Assembly (NCBI GenBank): GCA_026260175.1 | Contig: JAKCWW010003740.1 | Location: forward strand, 1 to 37,448 | From: Reticulitermes lucifugus | Lineage: Eukaryota > Arthropoda > Insecta > Blattodea > Rhinotermitidae | Reading direction: 5' to 3' | DNA: 37,448 nt | Shown here: in pieces, positions 20,001 through 27,400 of the stretch | Position numbering within the stretch: position 1 is the stretch's first letter | How the letters are laid out: every line of letters starts with the position of its first letter | The notes under the pieces: generated by a model | The model's database searches: none | Told to the model about the DNA's origin: nothing | The model's input: the letters and a program-made list of their open reading frames with translations, nothing else | Translations under genes and position numbers: made by a program

Positions 20001-21814
20001 GCTTATATCAGTTGCAGTATCACTATTTTAAACAACCACGCGTTAAAATAAATAAAATGGATAAACTGTTAAAATTTTAAAACTCATGCGAAATGCACAG
20101 TATATCATCACTGGTTTCGTCTTGTTGTTTTCTTGTTACTGCACGTCGTTTGTTATTTGAAGTATAGAAACGTGGTACTGTGTGTTGTAGATTATAATTT
20201 TATATGCTGCTTGTTTCGTGTGTTGCCGTGTTTGTAGTGCGTACTGTTTGGGTGTCTTGTAAACTGCCACCCAAACATGTGCATTTAGTTGGTTGTAAAT
20301 ATAGTACACTATATCTTAATTAGCCTTACTAGTTTTTTGCCTTAACTGAGTCATAGGTGAAGGTAAAATTGTGTGTCTAGTGTGTAATTACACATCACAC
20401 CATGGGACATGTGGGGAGTGGAAGTATAGCTCCATGCATTCTATGCATTAAACATGAATGATAGGCTTTCTTGAAGTCTATAAATAGCTGGTATATGTTT
20501 CATTTTACTCTCACTTTTTCTGTAGTAACTGAAGAAAGCAGAATATGTGAGAAGTAGTTTATCTGTTATGTCAGTAACGACATTAATTATCCCCAACAAT
20601 GTCATCTGCCAGTGGAGTTAACTTTACCATAAGAATCTTGGATAAGATATTGTATGGAATCGGTAAGAGTTGTATTCCTCCATAATTACAAAAATCAGTT
20701 TTATCGTCCTTTTTATAGGGACGTAATCTTCCTTATTCCAGATAGAATAAGTAAGTTTGTGGATATCAGAACACAATGTTTCTCCTTTAATTTGGTTATG
20801 ACCCATTGCAGTGTACTGAACATTTAAATTTATTGACCTGAAAACAGTTTATTTACTGGTCTTTTCATGATTATATTTTCTTGAAGAAGTCGAGTTACAT
20901 ATGTCCCTGTGCTAAATTAAGAATTGTACCATAAAGAGACGTCAGTGTGAGTGGGCCTGCATATTGTGGCAATGTGAAAATTTTGTGACCTTGCTGGGAA
21001 TAGAATCTTAGTCATCCACCACATAGTCCAGTCCCTGTACTACTGAGCTACTTTTTCTGTATTCCCCTGATAAAATATAAATAAAGATACAAATTGTGGA
21101 AATCACAAACTACAGACAGTTTATATCATTTAACTCCAAAGATTGCCATTTCTACTAGACTGCACCAACAAATGCTATAACACAGTATACGTACGTCACA
21201 CATGCTTATCAATGACGTCATAATTATACATTTTATTGAGGCATTTTGTACAGAAAATTTGACGCCTCTAACCTTTTACTACACCATTTAACCTTTATCC
21301 TTCCGGAGTTGGTATTTAAATTTTAGCACATGGTTTATGAAAAATGTGTTGTTTGGACAGAAAAATATAAAATTATGAAACAAGGGGCACTTTGTGGGGA
21401 AAAAAAAACAGAGATTATGCAGTGGGGCATAGAAATGAAGTAAATTTTCTTGTTGCCTAAATATATAAAATGAATTTCTAGGGGTGTTTTGTCTTTAAAA
21501 GGTTAAATTCTTCTGTAGCCTGCCTCTTTCATAGCAGTTAATTTAATGCTAATCTTGAGTGTGTTAAACATAACAGAGGTGTTTAATTTTACTATATTAT
21601 ATTGTATTGGCACAACAAAGGATTACATTTCTGTGTACTTCTGTTTTAATAGTAGTAATGACATTTTAAATAGTTGTACTTTTGACTTTCAGAGATTATA
21701 AAAGTCTTGAAAAAACAGCACATAGCAACCATAAGAGGAAAGACAAAAAATTATCGCCTTCAAAGGTTGAGAATGGGACAAGATGGAAAGCTGTTTGTTC
21801 TTCCAGAAGATTGA
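10151..21814 (+). CDS. TTF1: Transcription termination factor 1 (TTF1)-like Myb/SANT protein, 7 coding exons
   Basis: Exons 10151-11059, 12120-12311, 12387-12565, 15212-15363, 17287-17533, 18884-19044 and 21693-21814 sum to 1962 bp, that is 653 codons plus TGA, with all phases matching. Residues 7-240 are five lysine-rich repeats of 48-49 aa (core K-K-H-K-K-K-K-R-H-E). Residues ~350-425, ~428-470, ~482-556 and ~560-640 are Trp/aromatic-rich helical Myb/SANT-like modules (for example F-T-E-V-E-D-D-L-I, S-W-T-L-Q-K-A-E-M-V, D-V-I-W-A-D-I-A). Vertebrate TTF1, which binds rDNA terminators, stops RNA polymerase I and acts in the nucleolus, has the same order of repeated lysine-rich blocks then Myb modules; ours is shorter than its ~900 aa. 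The start is fixed by an in-frame stop just upstream. Orthology is inferred from architecture and aligned motifs. Confidence 0.85.
10169..10870 (+). repeat. Five in-frame tandem coding repeats of 144-147 bp
   Basis: Units start at 10169, 10313, 10460, 10607 and 10754 (residues 7, 55, 104, 153 and 202). Copies 3 and 4 differ at about 5 of 147 bases, so their duplication is recent; copies 1 and 5 are the most diverged. Each carries E-L-Q-V-type, G-I-x-K-K and K-K-K-K-R-H-E blocks. Confidence 0.9.
11225..11330 (-). repeat. Single arm of the family 2 foldback repeat, TTF1-like intron 1
   Basis: The minus strand reads ctgacgatggacgcagccga, then ctctgaaac and ggtaacaatctaccagacta, parallel to 2044-2100. 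The hammerhead-like core (CTGACGA, GAAA) is intact but no stem I pairing is visible. Confidence 0.5.
12120..12311 (+). CDS. TTF1: TTF1-like exon 2: linker and start of first Myb-like module
   Basis: Acceptor ttattgcag, donor ggtaat, phase 0 on both sides. Residues 304-367; the motif L-G-V-Q-L-K-Y-K-K-F-T-P-S-E-D from residue 341 parallels the start of the TTF1 DNA-binding region. Confidence 0.87.
12387..12565 (+). CDS. TTF1: TTF1-like exon 3: rest of first Myb-like module
   Basis: Acceptor atattacag after an intron of only 75 bp; donor gtaagt; ends with two bases of a lysine codon. Encodes residues 368-427, including a basic Y-A-E-R-K-H-F segment and L-P-H-R-T-L-Y-S-I-Y. Confidence 0.88.
13052..13460 (-). 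pseudogene. LINE ORF2 C-terminal fragment (copy C)
   Basis: Minus-strand reading, with frameshifts, gives T-W-A-L-G-K-I-D-Q-K-Y-L-E, then N-W-I-G-H-I-L-x-R-N-C-L-L-K-H, then L-K-E-E-A-L and F-G-R-G-Y-G-P-V-x-R-Q-T. This is the C-terminal end of a non-LTR retrotransposon polyprotein common in arthropods. The last two blocks recur at 36727-37000, and the very end also at 37385-37448. Confidence 0.78.
14115..14812. mobile_element. Probable solo LTR of an LTR retrotransposon
   Basis: Begins TGTTA and ends CGACA, so the termini are TG...CA with a 3-bp inverted repeat. The 4-bp flanks ccac at 14111-14114 and 14813-14816 agree. Length (698 bp) and the less AT-rich composition differ from the surrounding intron. 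No coding region or second LTR is present. Strand and superfamily are not determined. The left flank lies in a CAC-rich tract, so the 4-bp match alone is weak evidence. Confidence 0.5.
14813..14855. repeat. AAC/AAT-rich simple repeat
   Basis: Imperfect aac/aat microsatellite directly after the proposed LTR end. Confidence 0.7.
15212..15363 (+). CDS. TTF1: TTF1-like exon 4: second Myb-like module
   Basis: The acceptor (atag) completes the split lysine codon. Residues 427-478: F-T-E-V-E-D-D-L-I-K-T-H, then S-V-Y-K-R-Y-K-W-I, a compact Myb repeat with the terminal aromatic helix. Donor gtaatg; ends in phase 1. Confidence 0.88.
15364..17286. other. TTF1-like intron 4
   Basis: AT-rich intron without a recognisable element apart from a GTA/ATA trinucleotide tract at 17240-17275 near the acceptor. 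ORFs of 60-104 aa on both strands lack domains. Confidence 0.55.
17240..17275. repeat. GTA/ATA trinucleotide microsatellite
   Basis: Consecutive gta then ata units immediately upstream of the exon 5 acceptor (ctctag at 17281-17286). Confidence 0.8.
17287..17533 (+). CDS. TTF1: TTF1-like exon 5: third Myb/SANT-like module
   Basis: Encodes residues 478-560. S-W-T-L-Q-K-A-E-M-V-I-K and W-R-E-V-E-K and I-W-K-F-K-L correspond to the paired SANT helices of the TTF1 C-terminal half. Donor gtaagt; ends with two bases of an arginine codon. Confidence 0.88.
17858..18072. repeat. Foldback element (family 2) in TTF1-like intron 5
   Basis: The left side ttgaagattcaagtcttctg is mirrored on the right as ccccctgaggacttgaatct. 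Inner arms pair ttttggaggaact with the tcctccaaaatg side, and gtagagtagtcc with ggactaccctac. Organisation and the block cctacagatggaggcaaca resemble the element at 1911-2172. The hammerhead-like core here is degenerate (CTACAGA, CAAA). Confidence 0.6.
18104..18720 (-). pseudogene. LINE C-terminal fragment with zinc-finger-like motif (copy B)
   Basis: The minus strand reads R-C-P-L-C-L-V-E-E-D-V-K-H-I-L-L-D-C, a CCHC-like motif found after the RNase H/RT region of some insect LINEs, then F-L-N-E-K-W-L-N and N-K-A-Q-I-R-N-L-G-R-Y-L. Upstream on the minus strand the frame breaks with several stops. A dead fragment. Confidence 0.72.
18884..19044 (+). CDS. TTF1: TTF1-like exon 6: fourth SANT-like module
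   Basis: Acceptor ctctttcag, donor gtatgt. Residues 560-614 contain D-V-I-W-A-D-I-A-K-D-F-G-V-S-P and L-F-K-K-L-L-K-S-F-F-P, paralleling the last SANT helix pair and following basic helix of TTF1. Confidence 0.88.
19777..20304. mobile_element. Hammerhead-bearing foldback element inserted in LINE copy A
   Basis: Direct repeats tacactatatctta at 19763-19776 and 20305-20318 flank it, and the LINE coding sequence is continuous across the site, so the borders are exact. A perfect 28-bp inverted repeat (19813-19840 with 20278-20305) pairs the two ends. No protein is encoded. I infer a non-autonomous Penelope-like or retrozyme-like element from the ribozyme-like core and the duplication length. Confidence 0.75.
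19885..19930 (-). ncRNA. Hammerhead ribozyme-like motif
   Basis: On the minus strand: stem I acccc...ggggt (5 bp), core CTGATGA, stem II ggt/acc with a 10-nt loop, GAAA, stem III acat/atgt without loop, then the predicted cleavage position U17 after GU. All invariant core bases are present. One extra U lies between A9 and stem II, also seen in the other two elements of this family. A loopless stem III suggests activity only as a dimer. Confidence 0.6.
20975..21063 (-). repeat. tRNA-like SINE head fragment
   Basis: Minus strand reads gtagctcagtagtacaggg (box A-like) followed about 30 nt later by aagattctattcccagc (box B-like), typical of a tRNA-derived SINE 5' end. It lacks the rest of a SINE body and is not a tRNA gene. 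Confidence 0.6.
21292..21502. mobile_element. Possible piggyBac-like MITE with TTAA borders
   Basis: TTAA occurs directly outside both ends (21288-21291 and 21503-21506); the termini are cctttatcc and aaaagg, a short inverted match. A diverged copy lies at 2312-2520. The TTAA pairing could be chance in AT-rich DNA, so the class is tentative while the repeat itself is clear. Confidence 0.45.
21693..21814 (+). CDS. TTF1: TTF1-like exon 7: C-terminus
   Basis: The acceptor (gactttcag) completes a glutamate codon; then I-I-K-V-L-K-K-Q and 30 further residues to TGA at 21812-21814. The basic amphipathic helix here matches the post-SANT end of vertebrate TTF1 in position. Confidence 0.85.
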
Positions 21815-23119
21815 TTATTTGGTAGTCATTATGCATGTTTATACTGTCATGTTTTGTACAGTGAACTGTTTTGGAGAAAATCAGTTGAAGGTTGATTTGA
21901 TATTCATGTGAAGTGGAGGTTGTATTGGACTGATATAAAAATTAATTTTAGCATTAGAATTCCCCAATTTCAGATTTTACTTACATCTGTCAAGAATTTT
22001 TTTTTTGAAACATGAAAATTTGACGACAGACACAATGTCCCCATTATGTATTCAGTTTACAAGTAGCACACATGAACTGTGAATGGTTTAGCAGTCTTCC
22101 AGACAAGCAGTGATAGCCACAGGTTTATGAAGTGAGCTTTTTGTTTGGTGACAAGTAATGAAACATACACATCATAACTGGTATCAGTATCTTTTTACAA
22201 GCTTTTCATGTCTCTTACCTCTTTGAAGCATTAAATTTATGTGAGTGATGTTTCAAAGTTCATTTTACTACATTCAGAAAAAGCTGTATGTCCATGACAA
22301 AAAAAAAATGGTTAGTACTCTGCTGGAAAGTAATTATGCACAACATGTAAATTCACTATGTAGACAAATTCCTGAGTTTGTTGGCTGTTGATGCAGCTGG
22401 TACATACAGTTGCCACTGTGCTTTAACACTTCAAAACATGAAATTAATCTAAATAGTAGTTGGAGCTTAAGTTCCTATCACATATAAAACACTTATGCCT
22501 TCATTACAAATACCGGACAGTAAAGGCTGTGTAGGTAAATAATTGCTGGTTATTCTGAGAAGCATAGCAACAGGTAAAGTATATTCTGTGGACAAAATGC
22601 AGTGGCTTTGTTTTAAGTATGTGGTACATACAGTAACCACTGTGCTTTACAGGCTGAAAGGTTTAACCATGGCCACGCTGAAGTTTCTGTCTGTGTATGT
22701 TTCTGATATTTCACTGTTGAAAGTTTGACTGAACTGACTAGAAATTACAGAAGAGATATCTTTCTGTTCACGCTTTCAATCACTTGACATGTAGGCCAGA
22801 TGTTTCTAGTTAAGGTGTGTTATTATTAACATGGAAGGAACAGGATCTTATTTGGAAATTTTGTAGCTGATCAAGAAATACCTGACTTTTATGAAGCCCA
22901 GAGCTTCATTACCATATTCAAAAAAGCCTGCCATTGAACCCTACCCTGAGTAAGTTCAGTACATTTTAATTCTGTATTCAAATCACGTCATCGATCATTA
23001 ATGTCATTCATATTGAAGTAACATTAGGCCTACGCATGAGATGTTTTGGATTCAAAGTCTTGCCATCATCAGTTGACTGTAAAGGTAGGAAGTAAAGTTG
23101 TCCCTGTGGATGCCACAAA
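21815..23119. other. TTF1-like 3' UTR and intergenic sequence
   Basis: AT-rich; no supported gene or repeat. The 3' UTR extends an unknown distance. Two blocks near 22400 and 22630 share gtggtacata/ctggtacata, cagt and ccactgtgctttac, a short local duplication. Confidence 0.4.
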
Positions 23120-23372
23120 GGGGAGCAGAGTTATAATTCCACTCATTCTTAACCTCGGCACTAGATGGAAATGAGTGGTCAGCTTCATGTCCCAGCCACT
23201 TTACCCCTGGGGTAAGGACCCCTGGTACTCATTTTTTAGGTAGCTGGATGGGCCACAGAGCTTGACTGGATGTTTTGGAGGAGAGGAAAATCTATTGTCC
23301 CTGCCGGGAATCGAACCCTGGCTCGTACAGCATGTAGCATAGTTGCTATACTCCCTATGCTATCATGGCTCC
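23120..23372 (-). mobile_element. tRNA-derived SINE (family S3), best preserved copy
   Basis: The minus strand starts gggagccatgatagcatagg, with box A-like tagcataggga and an intact box B ggttcgattcccgg near 23312. The body contains accactcatttccatctagt and gaggttaagaatgagtgg. The head retains good Pol III promoter elements; related copies lie at 9030-9300 and 820-1022. Confidence 0.82.
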
Positions 23373-23816
23373 CAGGTGAATGTATGTTATGTAGACAAGT
23401 GAATGTATGTTTTATAACTAATTGTGTATTATAACACGTTTTCTCCAACCTAATTATTACTTCTTACAGAGATATGAACTCATGTTAAAATGTTAAGAAA
23501 AATGTTCTTAATGCTATAGTGAATTGTCTGTGACGTACAGTATGCTAAACTATTATTGCTGGAGTTGTAGCTTGGGACTGTAATGTTTAGATGGATCACA
23601 GAGAAACAGTTGGTGAGTGCAAGGGAATGGAACTGCCTCAACAGGATGGCAGGCTCTGGTACTGGCCAGAGTACTCTTGGGTTCTGATACCAGACAGCTG
23701 CTTAACTGAACGATTTTCGTAATGATCTAGATCCACTCGGAGCAAGAGGAACGTTTGTGCATGTGTACAAACACTGTATGTATGTAGCTACAAGGCGGCT
23801 GGGTGTAATTTACATA

Positions 23817-23992
23817 CAGTAGAACCCGGATAAGAAGTCCCCACGTAAGAAGTTTTCCCCTGTAAGAAGTCTGATTTTTAAAGTCCCGAAATNNNNNNNN
23901 NNNNNNNNNNNNNNNNNNNNNNNTAAGTCTTCCCGCTTAAGGAGTCCCTAATCCTCTGGTCCCTTGAAAGACTTCTTAACAGGGTTTTACTG
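23817..23992. mobile_element. Tigger/pogo-like MITE containing an assembly gap
   Basis: Termini cagtagaacccggataagaa and, inverted, cagtaaaaccctgttaagaa match closely. TA flanks both ends (23815-23816, 23993-23994). The interior contains internal aagaagt repeats and a 31-base run of N at 23893-23923, so the true length is unknown. Confidence 0.75.
23893..23923. other. Assembly gap (31 N)
   Basis: The only undetermined bases in the window; they fall in the repetitive centre of a MITE. Confidence 1.
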
Positions 23993-24166
23993 TATTTGTT
24001 CATGTGTATTGTGCCTTATTGTTTTATATTGTTTTGCAAAGTTTTTTATGCATGAGTTGAAGTCAGCATTTGGCCAGTAGGATGACTTACACTCTTATGG
24101 CAGTACACTGCACAGCCAATAAAGATTAACATATTCTGTATTTTTATATATGTACTGAACTTAGGT

Positions 24167-24452
24167 TTAATCATGTTTAGATTTTACTTTATAAGAATGT
24201 ACAGTCAGATACCTGTAAATGTTCCTCAAGATGAGGTATAATGCAAGAGCTGTGATTGCTAAAAGAAGAAACAAAAATGCAGCAACATCTAACAATAAAT
24301 GTTGATACCATGCCAAATCGAGTGCTGAAGACCTCAGGTGTTTGGCTCCATTATGACGTAGTACATATTCTGCCCACCACACGGCTCGGTTGAGTGGACT
24401 TTCTGGTTCATCTTTGGATATGGCAGACATTTTCTTCATATTATCTCGGTAC
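24167..24452 (-). CDS. UGT: UGT exon 7: C-terminal helix, membrane anchor and tail
   Basis: Acceptor caatttttacag. Encodes [16 protein letters not shown], then L-D-L-A-W-Y-Q and a ~25-residue hydrophobic stretch, and a basic cytosolic tail. TAA at 24167-24169. Confidence 0.95.
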
Positions 24453-27400
24453 CTGTAAAAATTGAAAACATTTATGTCAAAGACAGTGACATTGATATCT
24501 GGTCGGGGGCATCGTGTAACTTGACAATGTCCCCCTCCTCCATAATTATTATTATTGTTACACCCAGGTCTCATAACAGGGATCTAGCATACTGCCTTCT
24601 GTATGCATAATGGGATTTAGTCCAAAAGAATCCATAATAAACTTCAGTATTTTAATATTCTGTATGAGGGCCTCCCTGACCCATGGTGCCCTCCCTTGCT
24701 GCGGTGTGTGCAGGGACTTTGTGCCACTGGTCAAAGAATACATTCCACAAAAAATAAAGTGTCAATATGGGAGGTTTTGAAGTAGGAACATGTAAAGGGA
24801 CTGAAAATGCAAGTGAGAAGAGTCAGGCTGATTGAGGTCTAGGAATGCACATAGCCACTATTTAAAAACACCAACTGGATGCACTTTTATTTTAAAAAAC
24901 TGTATGTAGTTCTTTAAAACATTATAATAAAACCCGACATATGTTTCGGCTCCTCACTGAGCCATCCTCGGGGGTTTTTTGTCACTAAATCTGCATTTAT
25001 TTAAAAAAAAAAACCCTGAGGATGGCTCAGTGAGGAGCCGAAACATATGTCAGGTTTTATTATAATGTTTTAAAGAACTATACAGTTTTTAAAATAAAAG
25101 TGCATCCAGTTGGTGTTTTTAAACAGTGATTGTGACAAGATGCACGGTGTTTTTAGAATAAAGTAATGCACATAGCATTAACATTTTTCAGTCACATGAA
25201 ATGAAGAAAAATGGAAGGCTACAGGAGGGATTCCAGAGATCATTTTTCTAATGCAGAGGAATTTACAGATTTGAAAGCTGCTTCTGTTTATGAATTATCT
25301 ATTACCGTGGTACTGTATCACAAGCTACATAGACAGTTCCCTTTTTGGGGGGTGGATGTTGTGACATGGAGGGCAAGAATTTTGTATATGGTATTTATGT
25401 ATCCCATTATGAAGATATTGTTTTAGGAGCAAATTTTTGTTTGTACGAGTGAGGTCAGAATTGCTTACTGGAGCGTAATTACACTAGTGTGATCAGCATT
25501 ATGTACAATCACATTCTGAAGCAAGTATTTCATGAATTTCCCAGACCTTTTTATATGCAGTTGGAAGCAATAGGTGAAACACTTATTAAATTATATAGGA
25601 CTTCAGGGAATTCTGAGAGTAAAATACTGTGGTGATCATTTCCTCATTGTGTGTCCTAAAATTAGGCATGACCTGGGGCACAGAAAAGTATAAAACATGA
25701 ATTGCTGGCCTGTTTTGAAAATCTGAATGTCTTATGGTTGCAAAATGCAATTTAAAGTACACAGTATTAATGGAGCTTCCTGTCCACCATCCCTTTCATC
25801 AATAGGTTACTCTTGGAGAGATCTCTTTTATGTTGTCATCGCTAATATGTCGTTAATCATGATTTGTATTTACAGCTTTGTTTCTCCCTATATTTGCTTA
25901 TCCACCCATTTGGCTTGTACCTACTTGGAATCGTTGAATATTGCAGTTATACTGGTAAGCAGTTTTTCTTTTGTTAGCTCATGAAATGGCAGATGTAGTC
26001 CAATTTCTTCAGTTGCTATTTTTTTGGCATTGTACTTCTGATCAGCAAAGAAGGGGATTCCCAGTATAGGCACACTGTGATACACAGCCTCCTGGAAGCT
26101 CTGCAGGCCACACTGTGTTATAAACAACTTGACATTGGGGTGAGCTGTGAATGGGGAAAAGCAGAGTGTATTTAAAAATGAAAGATAAATGCAAGATAAT
26201 GTATCTTATGTATAGGACATATTTTTTTACATTGACACTCTAGTGTCTGTGTAACGTCTGTGAAACGTTGGACATGAACTGCACGTTTGTGCACGTCAGT
26301 GCCCAAAAATACTTTGTTGCATGGAGTCACACTGGGGGCTTCAAATTATGAAAATAATTTAGTTTATATTCTGTTGAATTTTTATCTAGGCATTACACTA
26401 ATATGGTAATAAATACTCTTTCTGTCAGATACAAAAAGTCCTATTACCTAGAATATCCTGCTGAGGCAGCCACTTGCCAAGCTTCACATTTGCTGGCTGT
26501 CCAGGCAAGCTGTCCGACTCCCATTTCCACAGAATTTTCTGTGGTAACTCTGAGAAAGCCTCTAGAAAAGCACGCCTTTTCTCTTCTGGCATATGATCAC
26601 TACGAACATTGGAACCAAGGCTGAAGTATATAACACCATCGTCAGCTTCATCAAGGAACTTCTGTAGGTCCTGAAAACATAATTTTATGAGGCCTTCACT
26701 CTTCCGGGATGTTACGTGATGTAGGGTGGTACAAACCTAAGCAGCATAACACCTCAAAAGAGTGAAGGTCTCAACTGCATGCAGGTGGAATCCAGAAATC
26801 TTTTATATTATTGTGGCTGCTTAATATTTATTTATTTGACAGCAAAGACTGTAATCTGTTATTGCTAAGGGAGACTTGTCAGAAGACGAAACAGTCATGC
26901 ATGCATATCTGTGCTGGACTCATATTCATATCTTAAAGTTTACATTTTATATCACAAATTTATGTGTTTTAATTTAAGATAGATTTCCTACATTGCTTTA
27001 CCAGTGTGCCCTTCTGTTGATGAGCATTGACAAAATTTAGAATGTGTTTATTGAGTGCAGACAGGAAGGTACATTTGGTTGAATATTCTGAATTCCTATC
27101 ATGAAGTGTGTTGAGTGCATAAGTCTATTAAATTTAAGCCAGTATGGTTTTGTACAGTGAAGAGAATTGCAAAGAATACCAAAACTGTTATAGGATTCAG
27201 GTCTACAGGTAGGAGGGACACCTTGATGATATATAAAAAGATTTGCATTGGAAGAGAAAACAAGGAGCTTAAGAATCAGAATTGCTTTCACACTGCAAAA
27301 AGCAAATTGCTGTTTGTCATAATCTGTTAATATTTATTATATATAGCAGTAACCTTTCATGACCATGTGTGACAACGTATTTAAATTGTCTGGCCATACA

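Larger units (their letters stand above)
19055..20830 (-). pseudogene. LINE reverse-transcriptase relic (copy A), split by a foldback insertion
   Basis: Minus strand, in order: I-H-K-L-T-Y-S-I-W-N-K-E near 20750, Q-L-F-I-D-F-K-K-A-Y near 20480, K-L-V-R-L-I-K-I near 20330, then after the insertion F-S-D-V-F-F-I-x-N-G-L-K-Q-G-D-A near 19690, and post-catalytic sequence to about 19055. NGLKQGDA is the conserved RT palm block. Frameshifts and stops occur throughout, and the YADD region is not preserved. Lies in TTF1-like intron 6. Confidence 0.78.
24856..25164. mobile_element. Hammerhead-bearing foldback element in UGT intron 6
   Basis: Identical 12-bp flanks aatgcacatagc at 24844-24855 and 25165-25176 define it. 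Left arm ~24866-24981 and right arm ~25012-25124 form a long near-perfect inverted repeat with a short A/T-rich loop. Each arm carries a ribozyme-like core on opposite strands. No coding capacity. Related to 19777-20304 and 32681-33163. Confidence 0.82.

Noticed and set aside
23036..23070. Hammerhead-like block on the minus strand (CTGATGA)
   Set aside because: The GAAA position is changed and stem II does not close; at most a relic.
23290..23372. tRNA gene suggested by intact box A/box B
   Set aside because: The sequence continues into a SINE body shared with 9030-9300, and the cloverleaf stems are not preserved.
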